Assembly: GCF_009176975.1 (NCBI RefSeq)
Contig: NZ_WEZG01000012.1
Location: forward strand, 1 to 64,000
DNA length: 64,000 nt
Direction: 5' to 3'
Source: Aureimonas psammosilenae
GTDB lineage: Bacteria; Pseudomonadota; Alphaproteobacteria; Rhizobiales; Rhizobiaceae
The translations under genes were made by a program, and so were the position numbers. Positions 19,074 through 26,897 of this stretch are shown here, one piece after another. Positions within the stretch are counted from its first letter, which is position 1; every line of letters begins with the position of its first letter. The notes beneath the pieces were generated by a model. The model was given only the letters and a program-made list of their open reading frames with translations, did no database searches and was not told the DNA's origin.

Positions 19074-20951
19074 ATGCCGCACGCGACCCCTTTGATCTCG
19101 ACGATCGTGGCGGGCCTTGGACTGGCATTCATTCTGGGCACGCTGGCCAATCGCTTCCGCCTGCCGCCGCTCGTCGGCTACCTGATCGCCGGCGTTCTCG
19201 TCGGCCCGCACACGCCGAGCTTCGTGGCCGACCAGAAGCTCGCCTCCGAACTTGCCGAAATCGGCGTCATCCTTCTGATGTTCGGTGTCGGCCTGCATTT
19301 CTCGTTGAAGGACCTCCTGTCGGTGCGCGGCATCGCCGTGCCGGGGGCACTCGCGCAGATCGCCTTCGCCACGCTTCTCGGCTGGGGCCTCGGCTGGCTG
19401 CTCGGCTGGCCGACGGGCGGCAGCTTGGTTTTCGGCCTCGCGCTTTCCGTCGCCTCCACGGTGGTTCTTCTCAAAGCCCTGCAGGATCGGCGTTTGGTGG
19501 AAAGCGAGCGCGGCAAGATCGCGGTCGGCTGGCTCATCGTCGAGGACCTCGCGATGGTGCTGGCGCTCGTCCTCATCCCGGCGGCGGCCAGCATCTCCGG
19601 CGGCGATACCGGTGTGCGCGATCCGCTTGTCACCCTCGTCAGCCGCTCGATCGGCCTCGAACTCGGTCTTGTCGGCACCATCCTGATCACGCTTGCCAAG
19701 GTCGCCGTATTCGTCGGCCTCATGCTCGTGGTGGGCCGGCGCTTCATCCCTTGGGTGCTGCACCACATCGCCCATTCGGGGTCGCGCGAACTGTTCCGCC
19801 TCGGCGTCCTCGCCATCGCGCTCGGCGTCGCCTTCGGGGCGGCGAAGCTCTTCGGCGTCAGCCTCGCGCTCGGGGCCTTCTTCGCCGGCATGGTGCTGGC
19901 CGAAAGCGAACTCAGCCACCGCGCCGCGCAGGAAAGCCTGCCGCTGCGCGACGCCTTCGCGGTTCTGTTCTTCGTGTCGGTCGGCATGCTGTTCGACCCG
20001 TGGATCATCCTGCGCGAGCCGCTGCCGGTGCTCGGCACCGTGTTCATCATCGTTCTCGGCAAGTCGATCGCCGCCTTCGTGATCGTGCTTGCCTTCCGCA
20101 AGACGATCGGCACTGCCCTCACCATCTCGGCGAGCCTCGCGCAGATCGGCGAATTCTCCTTCATTCTCGCCGAACTCGGCGTCGGGCTGAACCTTCTGCC
20201 GGAAGCCGGCCGCGACCTGATCCTGGCCGGCGCGATCATCTCCATCATCCTCAACCCGATGGTGTTCTTTGTTTGCGAACGCCTAAAGCCGCGTATCGAA
20301 GCGCGCATGCTCAGGGCGCGCCCGCAGGCTGCGACGGCCGAGGCCGAGCGTCCGGCCGATGCCGAGCATCCCGAACTTTCCATTGATCGCACCCTGCCCC
20401 CGTCCGAAACGCCCGTCGCCGAGGCCCCGGCGCCGGAGGTGCATCCCGTTGCCGAACCCGAGGACCAGCCAGTGGTGCCGACGACGCTCACGGATCACAT
20501 CGCGGTGGTCGGCTTCGGCCGCGTCGGCAGCATCGTCGGCTTCGGCCTTCGCGACGCCGGCAGTTCCTTCCTGGTGATCGAGGACTCGGAAGATCGCATC
20601 GGCCTCCTGCGCAACGAGGGCATCGAGACGATCGCGGGCAATGCGGCGTCGCCGCACGTCCTGCAACTCGCCAATCTCGCCCACGCCCGCGCCATCGTGG
20701 TCGCCGTTCCCAATGGCTTCGAGGCCGGTCAGATCGTGGAACAAGCGCGCAACGCCAATCCGAACATCCTGATCCTCGCCAGAGCCCATTCCGACGCCGA
20801 GGTCGAGCATCTGGCGCGCCTTGGCGCCGACCGCGTGGTGATGGGCGAGCGGGAACTCGCCAACAGTATGATCCGCGAGGTCGGCACGGCGACCCGCGCG
20901 CCGTCCGTTGCGCCCGCGCCAGGGCCCGAACCGACACCCGGCCTCGCCTGA
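19074..20951 (+). CDS. Monovalent cation:proton antiporter-2 family protein (YbaL/KefB-like) with TrkA-N domain
   Basis: A 625-residue inner-membrane transporter. The first ~395 residues form the CPA2 Na+/H+ exchanger-type membrane domain with about 12-13 helices (e.g. LVGYLIAGVLVGPHTP). A charged Ala/Pro/Glu-rich linker follows, then a TrkA-N/RCK nucleotide-binding domain (about 470-600; VVGFGRVGSIVG is the Rossmann loop). The domain set matches E. coli YbaL/KefB, glutathione- or NAD-gated K+ efflux systems. The start at 19074 (MPHATPLIS...) has GGAG upstream; the frame opens at 18972 with a non-membrane extension I reject. It is divergent from lysC and followed by an EamA transporter after 9 bp, so the two may be co-transcribed. 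Confidence 0.9.
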   Translation: MPHATPLISTIVAGLGLAFILGTLANRFRLPPLVGYLIAGVLVGPHTPSFVADQKLASELAEIGVILLMFGVGLHFSLKDLLSVRGIAVPGALAQIAFATLLGWGLGWLLGWPTGGSLVFGLALSVASTVVLLKALQDRRLVESERGKIAVGWLIVEDLAMVLALVLIPAAASISGGDTGVRDPLVTLVSRSIGLELGLVGTILITLAKVAVFVGLMLVVGRRFIPWVLHHIAHSGSRELFRLGVLAIALGVAFGAAKLFGVSLALGAFFAGMVLAESELSHRAAQESLPLRDAFAVLFFVSVGMLFDPWIILREPLPVLGTVFIIVLGKSIAAFVIVLAFRKTIGTALTISASLAQIGEFSFILAELGVGLNLLPEAGRDLILAGAIISIILNPMVFFVCERLKPRIEARMLRARPQAATAEAERPADAEHPELSIDRTLPPSETPVAEAPAPEVHPVAEPEDQPVVPTTLTDHIAVVGFGRVGSIVGFGLRDAGSSFLVIEDSEDRIGLLRNEGIETIAGNAASPHVLQLANLAHARAIVVAVPNGFEAGQIVEQARNANPNILILARAHSDAEVEHLARLGADRVVMGERELANSMIREVGTATRAPSVAPAPGPEPTPGLA

Positions 20952-20960
20952 CCCTCGCCC

Positions 20961-21797
20961 ATGTCCACCACCGTCTTCGGGATCGTTCTTCTGGCGGCGG
21001 CGCTCCATGCGGCATGGAACGCGGTGGTGAAGGCGTCCGGCGACAAGCTTCTGTCGGCAACCGGGGTGGTCGGCGCGGCGGGCCTCCTTTCCGCCCTCGC
21101 CCTCCCCTTCGCGCCCGTTCCGGCAATGGCAAGCTGGCCTTTTCTGGCAGCGTCGACGGCGCTGCAATGCGTCTACCTCGCGCTTCTCGCCAAGGCCTAC
21201 CATCTCGCCGATATGAGCCGGACCTACCCACTGATGCGGGGTGTGGCGCCGCTCCTGGTCGCCGGGTTCGGCGCGCTTTTCCTCGGCGAGCATCCCTCCC
21301 TCGGCATGGGCGCAGGAATCGCCCTGATCGGCCTCGGCGTCCTGTCCTTGAGTTTGGAGGCGCGGGGCAAGGCCTCCACGGCCGGACGCGGCGTCGCCTT
21401 GTCGAACGCGTTCGTGATCGCGGGCTATACGCTGGTGGACGGCGCGGGCGTGCGCGTGTCGCAAGCGCCGGTCGGCTACATCCTGTGGCTCTTCACCTTG
21501 AACGCGCTCGTCTTCGTCGGGGGCATGGCGCTGTTGCGGGGGCGCGATCTCGCCCGGCATCTCAGCCGCGAATGGCGCTCCGCGCTGTTCGGCGGCTTTG
21601 GAACGCTGGCCTCCTACGGCCTTGCCCTTTGGGCGATGACGCAGGCGCCCGTCGCCTCCGTCGCGGCCCTGCGGGAAACCGCGATCCTCTTCGGCATCGC
21701 CATCGCGACGCTCGTTCTGAAGGAGCCCGTCGGCGCGCGGCGCTTCTTCGCCGCCGCGCTCGTGACGCTCGGGGCCGGTCTCATTCGCCTCGGGTGA
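20961..21797 (+). CDS. EamA/DMT family transporter
   Basis: A 278-residue polytopic membrane protein with two EamA repeats and about ten predicted helices. The first repeat begins ...AAALHAAWNAVVKASGDK, a common DMT opening. The second repeat contains ASVAALRETAILFG and ends ...LVTLGAGLIRLG, typical of the family. Members export amino acids, nucleotides or drugs; the substrate here is unknown. It starts 9 bp after the antiporter gene and ends 74 bp before ubiG. Confidence 0.85.
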   Translation: MSTTVFGIVLLAAALHAAWNAVVKASGDKLLSATGVVGAAGLLSALALPFAPVPAMASWPFLAASTALQCVYLALLAKAYHLADMSRTYPLMRGVAPLLVAGFGALFLGEHPSLGMGAGIALIGLGVLSLSLEARGKASTAGRGVALSNAFVIAGYTLVDGAGVRVSQAPVGYILWLFTLNALVFVGGMALLRGRDLARHLSREWRSALFGGFGTLASYGLALWAMTQAPVASVAALRETAILFGIAIATLVLKEPVGARRFFAAALVTLGAGLIRLG

Positions 21798-21871
21798 CGC
21801 TTTGCCGCTTGACTTGGGGCGGCGCGAGCGAACCTTAGCGCCCATCAAGGGAACGAGGCGGAAAGATCGGA

Positions 21872-22618
21872 ATGAACGAGTCTGCGGGAAGCACGATCGA
21901 CCAGAGCGAAATCGACCGCTTCTCGCGCCTTGCGGCCGAATGGTGGAACCCGAAGGGCAAGTTCAAGCCGCTTCACAAGTTCAATCCGGTGCGGCTCGGC
22001 TATATCCGCGAACAGGTCTGCCTCCATTTCGGCCGCGATCCACAGTCGCTGACGCCGTTCGACGGCCTGTCGCTTCTCGATATCGGCTGCGGCGGAGGCC
22101 TGATCTCCGAACCCATGGCCCGGCTCGGCGCGAAAGTGGTCGCGGCCGATGCTTCCGCGACCAATATCGAGGTCGCCCGGCTCCATGCGGCTGAAAGCGG
22201 CGTCCCGGTGGACTACCGCGCCACGACGGCGGAAGCCATCGAAGCGGGCGGCGAGCGGTTCGACGTTGTGCTGGCGCTAGAGATCGTGGAACACGTCGCC
22301 GATGTCGATCTCTTCCTGTCGTCCTGCACCTCCATGGTGAAGCCCGGCGGCCTCCTGCTTCTGGCCACCATCAACCGCACGATGAAGGCCTATGGCCTCG
22401 CGATCTTCGCGGCGGAGAACATCCTCGGCTGGTTGCCGAAGGGCACCCACACCTATGAGAAGCTCGTGCGGCCGGAGGAGATCCGCCGTCCGGTGGAAGC
22501 GGCCGGCCTCCAGGTGCTGGAGGAAGTCGGCGTGGTGTACCATCCGCTCGCCGACGAATGGCGCCGCTCGCGCGACACGAGCGTCAACTACATGACCCTT
22601 TCCCGCCGCCCGGCCTGA
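21872..22618 (+). CDS. ubiG: Bifunctional 2-polyprenyl-6-hydroxyphenol methylase / 3-demethylubiquinol 3-O-methyltransferase
   Basis: A 248-residue SAM-dependent methyltransferase carrying out both O-methylation steps of ubiquinone synthesis at the membrane surface. The SAM loop is [16 protein letters not shown] near residue 70, and the UbiG-specific segments [23 protein letters not shown] and [10 protein letters not shown] are all present. Length is normal. It is preceded by GGAACGAGGCGGAAAG, a loose ribosome site. In related genomes it is divergent from lysC; here it sits about 3 kb away. Confidence 0.96.
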   Translation: MNESAGSTIDQSEIDRFSRLAAEWWNPKGKFKPLHKFNPVRLGYIREQVCLHFGRDPQSLTPFDGLSLLDIGCGGGLISEPMARLGAKVVAADASATNIEVARLHAAESGVPVDYRATTAEAIEAGGERFDVVLALEIVEHVADVDLFLSSCTSMVKPGGLLLLATINRTMKAYGLAIFAAENILGWLPKGTHTYEKLVRPEEIRRPVEAAGLQVLEEVGVVYHPLADEWRRSRDTSVNYMTLSRRPA

Positions 22619-22718
22619 ATCGCGAAGGGCGTTTCCTTTCGACGCCGACCTTGGTAGAAGCTGCCAAACTCACTCAAGTTTACGGACCGTCGACTGGCGG
22701 TCCGGTTCGGAAAGCCGC

Positions 22719-23189
22719 ATGAGCGCATCCCCAGCAGCCATCTATCCCGGCGAGCCTCGCCGGGTGCTTGCCTTCCCTCGCTGTCCGACGTCGGCGCGTC
22801 TGGCCGAGCGGGTGGACCCGAGCGAAGCGGAGCGGATCGATCTCGAACGGCTTCGCTGGATGGCGCTTCGCAGTCGGCTCGCGCCCAAACCCGATCTGGA
22901 GCGCGCCTGCTTCCTTCTGGCAGGCGAAACCGGCGTTTCCTTCGAACGTTTCGCCATCGCCTTCTTTCGCGGGCTGGACAGCCGGGCAAGCGGCGCCATG
23001 GTGACCTATCGCCCCGGTGCGCGCGATCTCAGCGACGACGAGGTTTGGCTGCTTCGCCTCGTTTCCGCGTGGCGTCGCGGCGAGGAAAAGGCCGCCGCCG
23101 CGCTGATCTCCTGGCGCATCGAACCGATGTCGCGTCGCTGGCTGCGCTTCCTGTCGGCAGGCATGGTTCGCGCCATGGGAGAAGCCTGA
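22719..23189 (+). CDS. Conserved hypothetical protein of 156 residues
   Basis: I do not recognise a family. The protein is soluble, with no signal peptide or membrane helix. The N-terminus contains FPRCPTSARLAERV; the middle is helical and Arg-rich with DLERACFLLAGETGVSFERFAIAFFRGL; the C-terminus (DDEVWLLRLVSAWRRGEEKAAAALI...) is also helical. Codon use matches the neighbours, and the good start context and lack of a better reading frame support a real gene. It lies 100 bp downstream of ubiG and 146 bp before dps. Confidence 0.7.
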   Translation: MSASPAAIYPGEPRRVLAFPRCPTSARLAERVDPSEAERIDLERLRWMALRSRLAPKPDLERACFLLAGETGVSFERFAIAFFRGLDSRASGAMVTYRPGARDLSDDEVWLLRLVSAWRRGEEKAAAALISWRIEPMSRRWLRFLSAGMVRAMGEA

Positions 23190-23242
23190 AACCACGACGG
23201 CCTTTCGTTGGTTCTCCCTCACCGGGACGCGCCGAGACCTAG

Positions 23243-23259
23243 TTTAGAATAATTCCAAA
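23243..23259 (+). promoter_or_regulatory. ICE-like (Irr) operator 1 upstream of dps
   Basis: TTTAGAA-TAA-TTCCAAA matches the rhizobial iron control element TTTAGAA-N3-TTCTAAA with one difference. It is centred about 85 bp before the dps start and 48 bp upstream of a second copy. Irr is the heme-responsive Fur-family regulator that binds this motif. Confidence 0.7.
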
Positions 23260-23290
23260 GGGTCTTGCGAAGCGCGTTCGACGCGATTAG

Positions 23291-23307
23291 TTTGGAATCA
23301 TTCCAAA
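23291..23307 (+). promoter_or_regulatory. ICE-like (Irr) operator 2 upstream of dps
   Basis: TTTGGAA-TCA-TTCCAAA is a perfect 7-bp palindrome around a 3-nt centre, differing from the ICE consensus by A-to-G in one half site and its mirror in the other. It ends 28 bp before the dps ATG, so binding here would block the promoter or ribosome site region. Confidence 0.7.
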
Positions 23308-23335
23308 CGATCGAACGAAGCTTGAGGAGTTCACG

Positions 23336-23818
23336 ATGGGACTGGTTGCCGCGAAGATCGAGCCGACGGCGAAGGAAGAGATCGTCAACGGCTTGACGCA
23401 GGCCGTGGCCGAAACATCGGTCGAGACGATGAAGGCGCAGAACTTCCATTGGAACGTGACGGGCATGAGCTTCGGCTCGCTGCACGAGCTTTTCCAGGAA
23501 ATCTACGAGGATCATTTCGAGGCGCAGGACCTTCTGGCCGAGCGCATCAAGGCCTTCGACGCCCATGCGGAAGGCCGTTATTCCGTGTTTCTCCAGCGCA
23601 GCGCCATCGAGGAGCATGACGGCAAGACCGATGCTCGCGGCATGGTCGAAGCGCTGATGAAGGATCAGGAAACCCTGTCCTCGACCTTGTCCTCCCTCGC
23701 GCAGGTCGCCGAACAGCATGGCGACTGGGCGACCAACGATCTGGCGACCGGCCGCATCGAAAAGCACGACAAGTTCGCCTGGATGCTTCGCGCCCACCTG
23801 AAGTCCACCGCCGCCTGA
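23336..23818 (+). CDS. dps: Dps family DNA-protection ferritin
   Basis: A 160-residue four-helix-bundle miniferritin forming a dodecamer that oxidises and stores Fe(II) and shields DNA from peroxide. The ferroxidase ligand motif NFHWNVTG lies near residue 35, and EIYEDHFEAQDLLAERI supplies the Asp/Glu ligands of the inter-subunit site. The ribosome site GAGGAG precedes the ATG. Two ICE-like operators upstream point to iron control by Irr, and a strong terminator follows. The neighbouring DUF1289 gene shares a related operator. Confidence 0.95.
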   Translation: MGLVAAKIEPTAKEEIVNGLTQAVAETSVETMKAQNFHWNVTGMSFGSLHELFQEIYEDHFEAQDLLAERIKAFDAHAEGRYSVFLQRSAIEEHDGKTDARGMVEALMKDQETLSSTLSSLAQVAEQHGDWATNDLATGRIEKHDKFAWMLRAHLKSTAA

Positions 23819-23843
23819 TCGGACGGACGGTTTACAGATATGA

Positions 23844-23880
23844 CGCCCGCCGGTCCTCCCCGGCGGGCGTTGTCGTTTTG
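23844..23880 (+). terminator. Intrinsic terminator of dps
   Basis: A 10-bp perfect stem, CGCCCGCCGG / CCGGCGGGCG, with a 6-nt loop is followed by TTGTCGTTTTG. It lies 26 bp after the dps stop and between convergent genes. Confidence 0.85.
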
Positions 23881-23901
23881 AAGGATGGCGCCGAGCCCCC
23901 T

Positions 23902-24186
23902 TCAAGCCTCCCCGTCGACCGCTTCGCTGAGATCGAGCGGACAAGGCACGCCTTCGAGTTCGCACTTGCGGCGATAGCTCATGATCCAAAAGGCCGGATT
24001 CTTGTGCTCGGCTTCGAGCCGGGCGAGCAAGGTCTCGAAGAAGCGCTTCTTGGCCTCGCCGCTTCCCGAGCGGGGGAAGGAATCCTTCTCCATCTTGGTC
24101 ATCGAACAGCCGACGCAGCGGCCTTGCCGCTTGTACTTGCAGATGTCGATGCAGGGGGATGGCGCATCGGCGAAACGATCGCCCAT
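23902..24186 (-). CDS. DUF1289 protein (Cys-rich, putative Fe-S), copy 1
   Basis: A 94-residue protein with the DUF1289 signature near the N-terminus: PCIDICKYKRQGRCVGC, a C-x3-C-x7-C-x2-C cluster that could hold an Fe-S cluster or zinc. The C-terminus is basic with the pattern KNPAFWIMSYRRKCELEG and two more cysteines. The start is ATG 24186; the frame opens upstream at 24318 but that would run through the other DUF1289 gene. An ICE-like palindrome sits 19-35 bp upstream, giving it a separate iron-linked promoter. It is a tandem paralogue of the gene at 24222-24512. Confidence 0.85.
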   Translation of the reverse strand: MGDRFADAPSPCIDICKYKRQGRCVGCSMTKMEKDSFPRSGSGEAKKRFFETLLARLEAEHKNPAFWIMSYRRKCELEGVPCPLDLSEAVDGEA

Positions 24187-24204
24187 GGTGCTTCTCTCAG
24201 ACAG

Positions 24205-24221
24205 ATTGGAATGATTCCGAT
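24205..24221 (-). promoter_or_regulatory. ICE-like palindrome between the two DUF1289 genes
   Basis: ATTGGAA-TGA-TTCCGAT has the same architecture as the two dps operators (7-nt half sites, 3-nt centre) with the inner GGAA/TTCC conserved and one asymmetric base. It lies just before DUF1289 copy 1 and touches the stop of copy 2. Confidence 0.5.
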
Positions 24222-24512
24222 CTAGGCTGCTTGATTCTGTTCTTCCACCCCTTCGAGCTTGTCGAGCGGACATTCGGCGCCTTTTTTCGCGCAGCGCCGC
24301 CGATACATCCGCGACCAATAAGCGTAGCGGTCCTTGGCGACGAGCCGGTCGCGCAGCATCTCGAAGAACGGGCGACGCTCCGCCTTGCCTTTCAGGCGCT
24401 TGAACCGCTTCTTTTCCGGCTTGGTCATCAGGCAGCCGATGCAGTGCCCTTCATCCCGGAACTTGCACACGTCGATGCAGGGAGACGGGGCCTTCGCCCA
24501 GATCTTGGCCAT
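24222..24512 (-). CDS. DUF1289 protein (Cys-rich, putative Fe-S), copy 2
   Basis: A 96-residue paralogue of the downstream gene, with PCIDVCKFRDEGHCIGC as the four-Cys cluster, a following MTKPEKKRF, and a basic tail with YWSRMYRRRCAKKG. It starts 4 bp after the DUF1178 stop, so it is the last gene of the comF-grxC-nitrilase-DUF1178 operon. DUF1289 members have no proven role; the cysteine pattern and the operator next to copy 1 suggest iron or Fe-S biology. Confidence 0.85.
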   Translation of the reverse strand: MAKIWAKAPSPCIDVCKFRDEGHCIGCLMTKPEKKRFKRLKGKAERRPFFEMLRDRLVAKDRYAYWSRMYRRRCAKKGAECPLDKLEGVEEQNQAA

Positions 24513-24516
24513 GATG

Positions 24517-24921
24517 TCAGTTCTTGTCTTCGGGCAGCGGGGGCAACGGAATGGCGGAAATGCCTTCCTGTGCGAGGCTCTTCACTTCCGGTCCGCTCGC
24601 CTCGCCATAAATGCCGCGCACCTCGCTCTCGCCGTAATGGATGCGGCGCGCTTCTTCGGCGAAGCGGTTGCCGACATATTCGGACTTCGAGCGCAATTCC
24701 CGCGACATCGCCTGGAGCTTGGCGAACGTCGCGGCCGCATCCGGCGTTTCGCGCGTCCCGGAAACGGCCGGCGCCATCAGCCCCTTTTCGATTTTCGCCG
24801 AACCGCAGACGGGGCAGAGGACGAGGCCGAGACCCCGCTGGCGCTCGAAATCGTCGCTGGAGCGAAACCAGCCGTCGAAGCCGTGCTCACTGGGCGTGCA
24901 GCGCAGGGCATAGGTGATCAC
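24517..24921 (-). CDS. DUF1178 family protein
   Basis: A 134-residue protein. It begins VITYALRC at GTG 24921, overlapping the nitrilase stop as GTGA, and has a CPVCG zinc-ribbon-like half (near residues 36-40) that with Cys8 could bind a metal. The C-terminal part is helical, with RRIHYGESEVRGIYGEAS, a conserved DUF1178 signature, and ends in a short Pro-rich tail. A much longer frame (to 26484) is an artefact that reads through the nitrilase, grxC and comF in the wrong frame. The family is conserved beside the nitrilase gene in Rhizobiales but uncharacterised. Confidence 0.88.
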   Translation of the reverse strand: MITYALRCTPSEHGFDGWFRSSDDFERQRGLGLVLCPVCGSAKIEKGLMAPAVSGTRETPDAAATFAKLQAMSRELRSKSEYVGNRFAEEARRIHYGESEVRGIYGEASGPEVKSLAQEGISAIPLPPLPEDKN

Positions 24922-25769
24922 GCAGCCGCCTCCGGCGGTCGCTCGAAGGGCCGCGCATTCTTCAGGTTCGGAATGCGCTGACGCGCGGCGGCCACTTCGG
25001 ACGTGTCGATGCGCGCCAGCGCGATCCCCGGCTCGCTTCCCACGACCTCCGCGACGATCCGGCCCCAGGGATTGATCACGATCGAATGCCCGTACGTCTC
25101 GCGCCCGTCCTCGTGGACGCCGCCTTGCGCTGCGGCGACGACAAAGGCGCCGTTCTCGATCGCACGGGCGCGCAGGAGCACGTGCCAATGCGCTTCGCCG
25201 GTCTGGCGCGTAAAGGCGGCCGGCGCGGTCAGGATCTCCGCCCCCGCCAGAGCCTCTGCCTGGAAGAGCTGTGGAAAGCGCATGTCGTAGCAAACGCCGA
25301 AGCCGAGACGCGCCGCGCCATCGCCAAGATCGAGGTCGGTGACCACCGCCGCCTCGCCCGGTCGATAGGTGCGCGATTCGCGCCAGCTTTCGCCGTTCGC
25401 CAGATCGACGTCGAACATATGGATCTTGTCGTAGGACGCGAGCGCCGCGCCGTCCCGGCCGAACAGGACGGAGCGGTTCGCCACGCGGCCGTCGGGCAGA
25501 AGCACGGCGACCGAGCCGACATGGATATGGACGCTGTGCGTGGCGGCAAGCTCGGACGCGGCGAGGAGGACGGGGTCCTCCCCTTCCGCGCGGATCTCGG
25601 CCATCAGCCCGTCCCGGTCCCGCTGCACCATGCCCGTCATTTCCGGCGTTTGGAGATAGGTCGCGCCCTGCCCAGCCGCCTCGGCTACCAGCTCGCGCAT
25701 GGCCGAAACGTTGCGCCGGGGGTCGGTGCCCGAACGCATCTGAAGAACGGCTGCGGTGAGAACGGTCAT
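24918..25769 (-). CDS. Carbon-nitrogen hydrolase (Nit/omega-amidase-like)
   Basis: A 283-residue member of the nitrilase superfamily. The Glu-Lys-Cys triad is visible: Glu near residue 43 (LQTPEM), Lys near 113 (SYDKIHMFD), and Cys near 160 (GVCYDMRFP). The set of motifs fits branch 10, the Nit1/Nit2 group that hydrolyses deaminated glutathione or omega-amides. Being next to a glutaredoxin gene fits a deaminated-glutathione amidase role, but this is inference. It is coupled to DUF1178 through a GTGA overlap. Confidence 0.9.
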   Translation of the reverse strand: MTVLTAAVLQMRSGTDPRRNVSAMRELVAEAAGQGATYLQTPEMTGMVQRDRDGLMAEIRAEGEDPVLLAASELAATHSVHIHVGSVAVLLPDGRVANRSVLFGRDGAALASYDKIHMFDVDLANGESWRESRTYRPGEAAVVTDLDLGDGAARLGFGVCYDMRFPQLFQAEALAGAEILTAPAAFTRQTGEAHWHVLLRARAIENGAFVVAAAQGGVHEDGRETYGHSIVINPWGRIVAEVVGSEPGIALARIDTSEVAAARQRIPNLKNARPFERPPEAAA

Positions 25770-25790
25770 GGTGCGAGCGCTCCGAAAGGA

Positions 25791-26048
25791 TCAAGCTGCG
25801 AGAAGCGGATCGAGCTTGCCGGCACGGTCCAGGGCGTAGAGATCGTCGCAGCCGCCGACATGCGTGGCGCCCACGAATATCTGCGGGAAGGTGCTGCCGC
25901 CCTTGGAGCGCTGGATCATCTCTTCGCGCAGTTCCGGCGAATAGGTCGCGTCCTTCTGGTCGAACTCGACGCCCTTCTTCTTCAGAAGCTGGATGGCACG
26001 GGCGCAGTAGCCGCAGAACTCGCGCGTATAGATGGTGACTTCGGCCAT
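25791..26048 (-). CDS. grxC: Glutaredoxin 3
   Basis: An 85-residue dithiol glutaredoxin with active site CGYC (residues 12-15), the TFPQIF cis-Pro segment, and GGCDDL for glutathione binding. Size and ending are standard for GrxC. It reduces protein and small-molecule disulfides with glutathione in the cytoplasm. It lies 21 bp upstream of the nitrilase gene and 41 bp downstream of comF, the usual order in this group. Confidence 0.96.
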   Translation of the reverse strand: MAEVTIYTREFCGYCARAIQLLKKKGVEFDQKDATYSPELREEMIQRSKGGSTFPQIFVGATHVGGCDDLYALDRAGKLDPLLAA

Positions 26049-26089
26049 GGTGTTCACTTCGGTGATCGATCGAGCGGGATATGGACGGT

Positions 26090-26803
26090 TCATGAAGGGC
26101 CTGCAACCCTGGCGAAGACGAGGACGTCCACCGCCTTGGCCCCGCCGCGAAGAAGCGCCAGCGTCGCCGCATCGATCGTTGCGCCGGTGGTGAACACGTC
26201 GTCCACCAGAAGCACGCGCTTGTCGCGGATCGCGGCGCGGTGCTTCTCGGGGACGAGGAAAGCTCCGCGCACATTGTCGCGCCGCTGCGTGGAGCCGAGC
26301 CCGACCTGCCGGCGCGTGTGCCGGGTGCGCACGAGAGCGAGCGGTCGATAAGGGCGACCGTCCGCCTTCGCGATGCGCCGGGCAAGCTCGGCCGACTGGT
26401 TGAAGCGTCGGCGGAGAAGGCGGAAGCGGTGAAGCGGCACGGGCAGGACGCAATCGGCGTCGATGAGAAGCTCGGCCCCGGCACGCCCCATCCAACCGGC
26501 CATCAAGGGAGCGAGTTCGCCCCGATCGCCGTATTTGAGGGCCGATGCCATCCGCCCCGCCGCTTCGTCGTAAAGAAGAGCGGCGCGCATCCGCTCGAAG
26601 CGCGGCGGATCGGCGATGGCTTCCGGCGACACCGCGCCCTCCCCCGGATCGCGGGCGAAAGGCGTGCCGAGACGCTCGCAGAAGGGGCGTTCGATGAAGC
26701 GCATCCGGCCCCAGCAGGGCCCACAAAGCGCATGGGTCCGAGAAACCGCCTAGCGGCAAAGAGCGCAGGCCGGGGGAAAGATCGCGTCCGCCAGCCCCGC
26801 CAT
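26090..26803 (-). pseudogene. comF: ComF family protein interrupted by an in-frame TAG codon
   Basis: The full ComF frame runs from ATG 26803 to the stop at 26090 but has a TAG at 26752-26750, codon 18. Translation on both sides is clearly ComF: the N-terminus MAGLADAIFPPACALCR ends with C-x2-C of the zinc finger, and after the TAG comes AVSRTHALCGPC, its second C-x2-C, then RFIERPFCERLGTPF. The phosphoribosyltransferase domain is intact, including the PRPP loop VLLVDDVFTTGAT. So the gene needs readthrough, or starts at the internal ATG 26704 to give a 204-residue protein without the zinc finger, or is a recent pseudogene, or the base is a sequencing error. ComF proteins act in DNA uptake and gluconate-linked (GntX) processes. 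Confidence 0.85.
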
Positions 26804-26897
26804 GATAGGACCCAAGCGCCAATCTCCGCCCATTCGCCCGCTTCACGCTCCCCATATCGGACTTGACGATACAAGCTTTCCCTGCAGCTACAATCCC

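Noticed and set aside
24922-26484. Long extension of the DUF1178 frame
   Set aside because: It would read the nitrilase, grxC and comF in a wrong frame; the GTGA start at 24921 gives the normal DUF1178 length.
26863-26897. Promoter TTGACG...TACAAT directly before the methyltransferase ATG, suggesting a leaderless mRNA
   Set aside because: The spacer is 20 nt and the start site would fall on or after the ATG. A better-spaced pair was not found, so I did not call a promoter.
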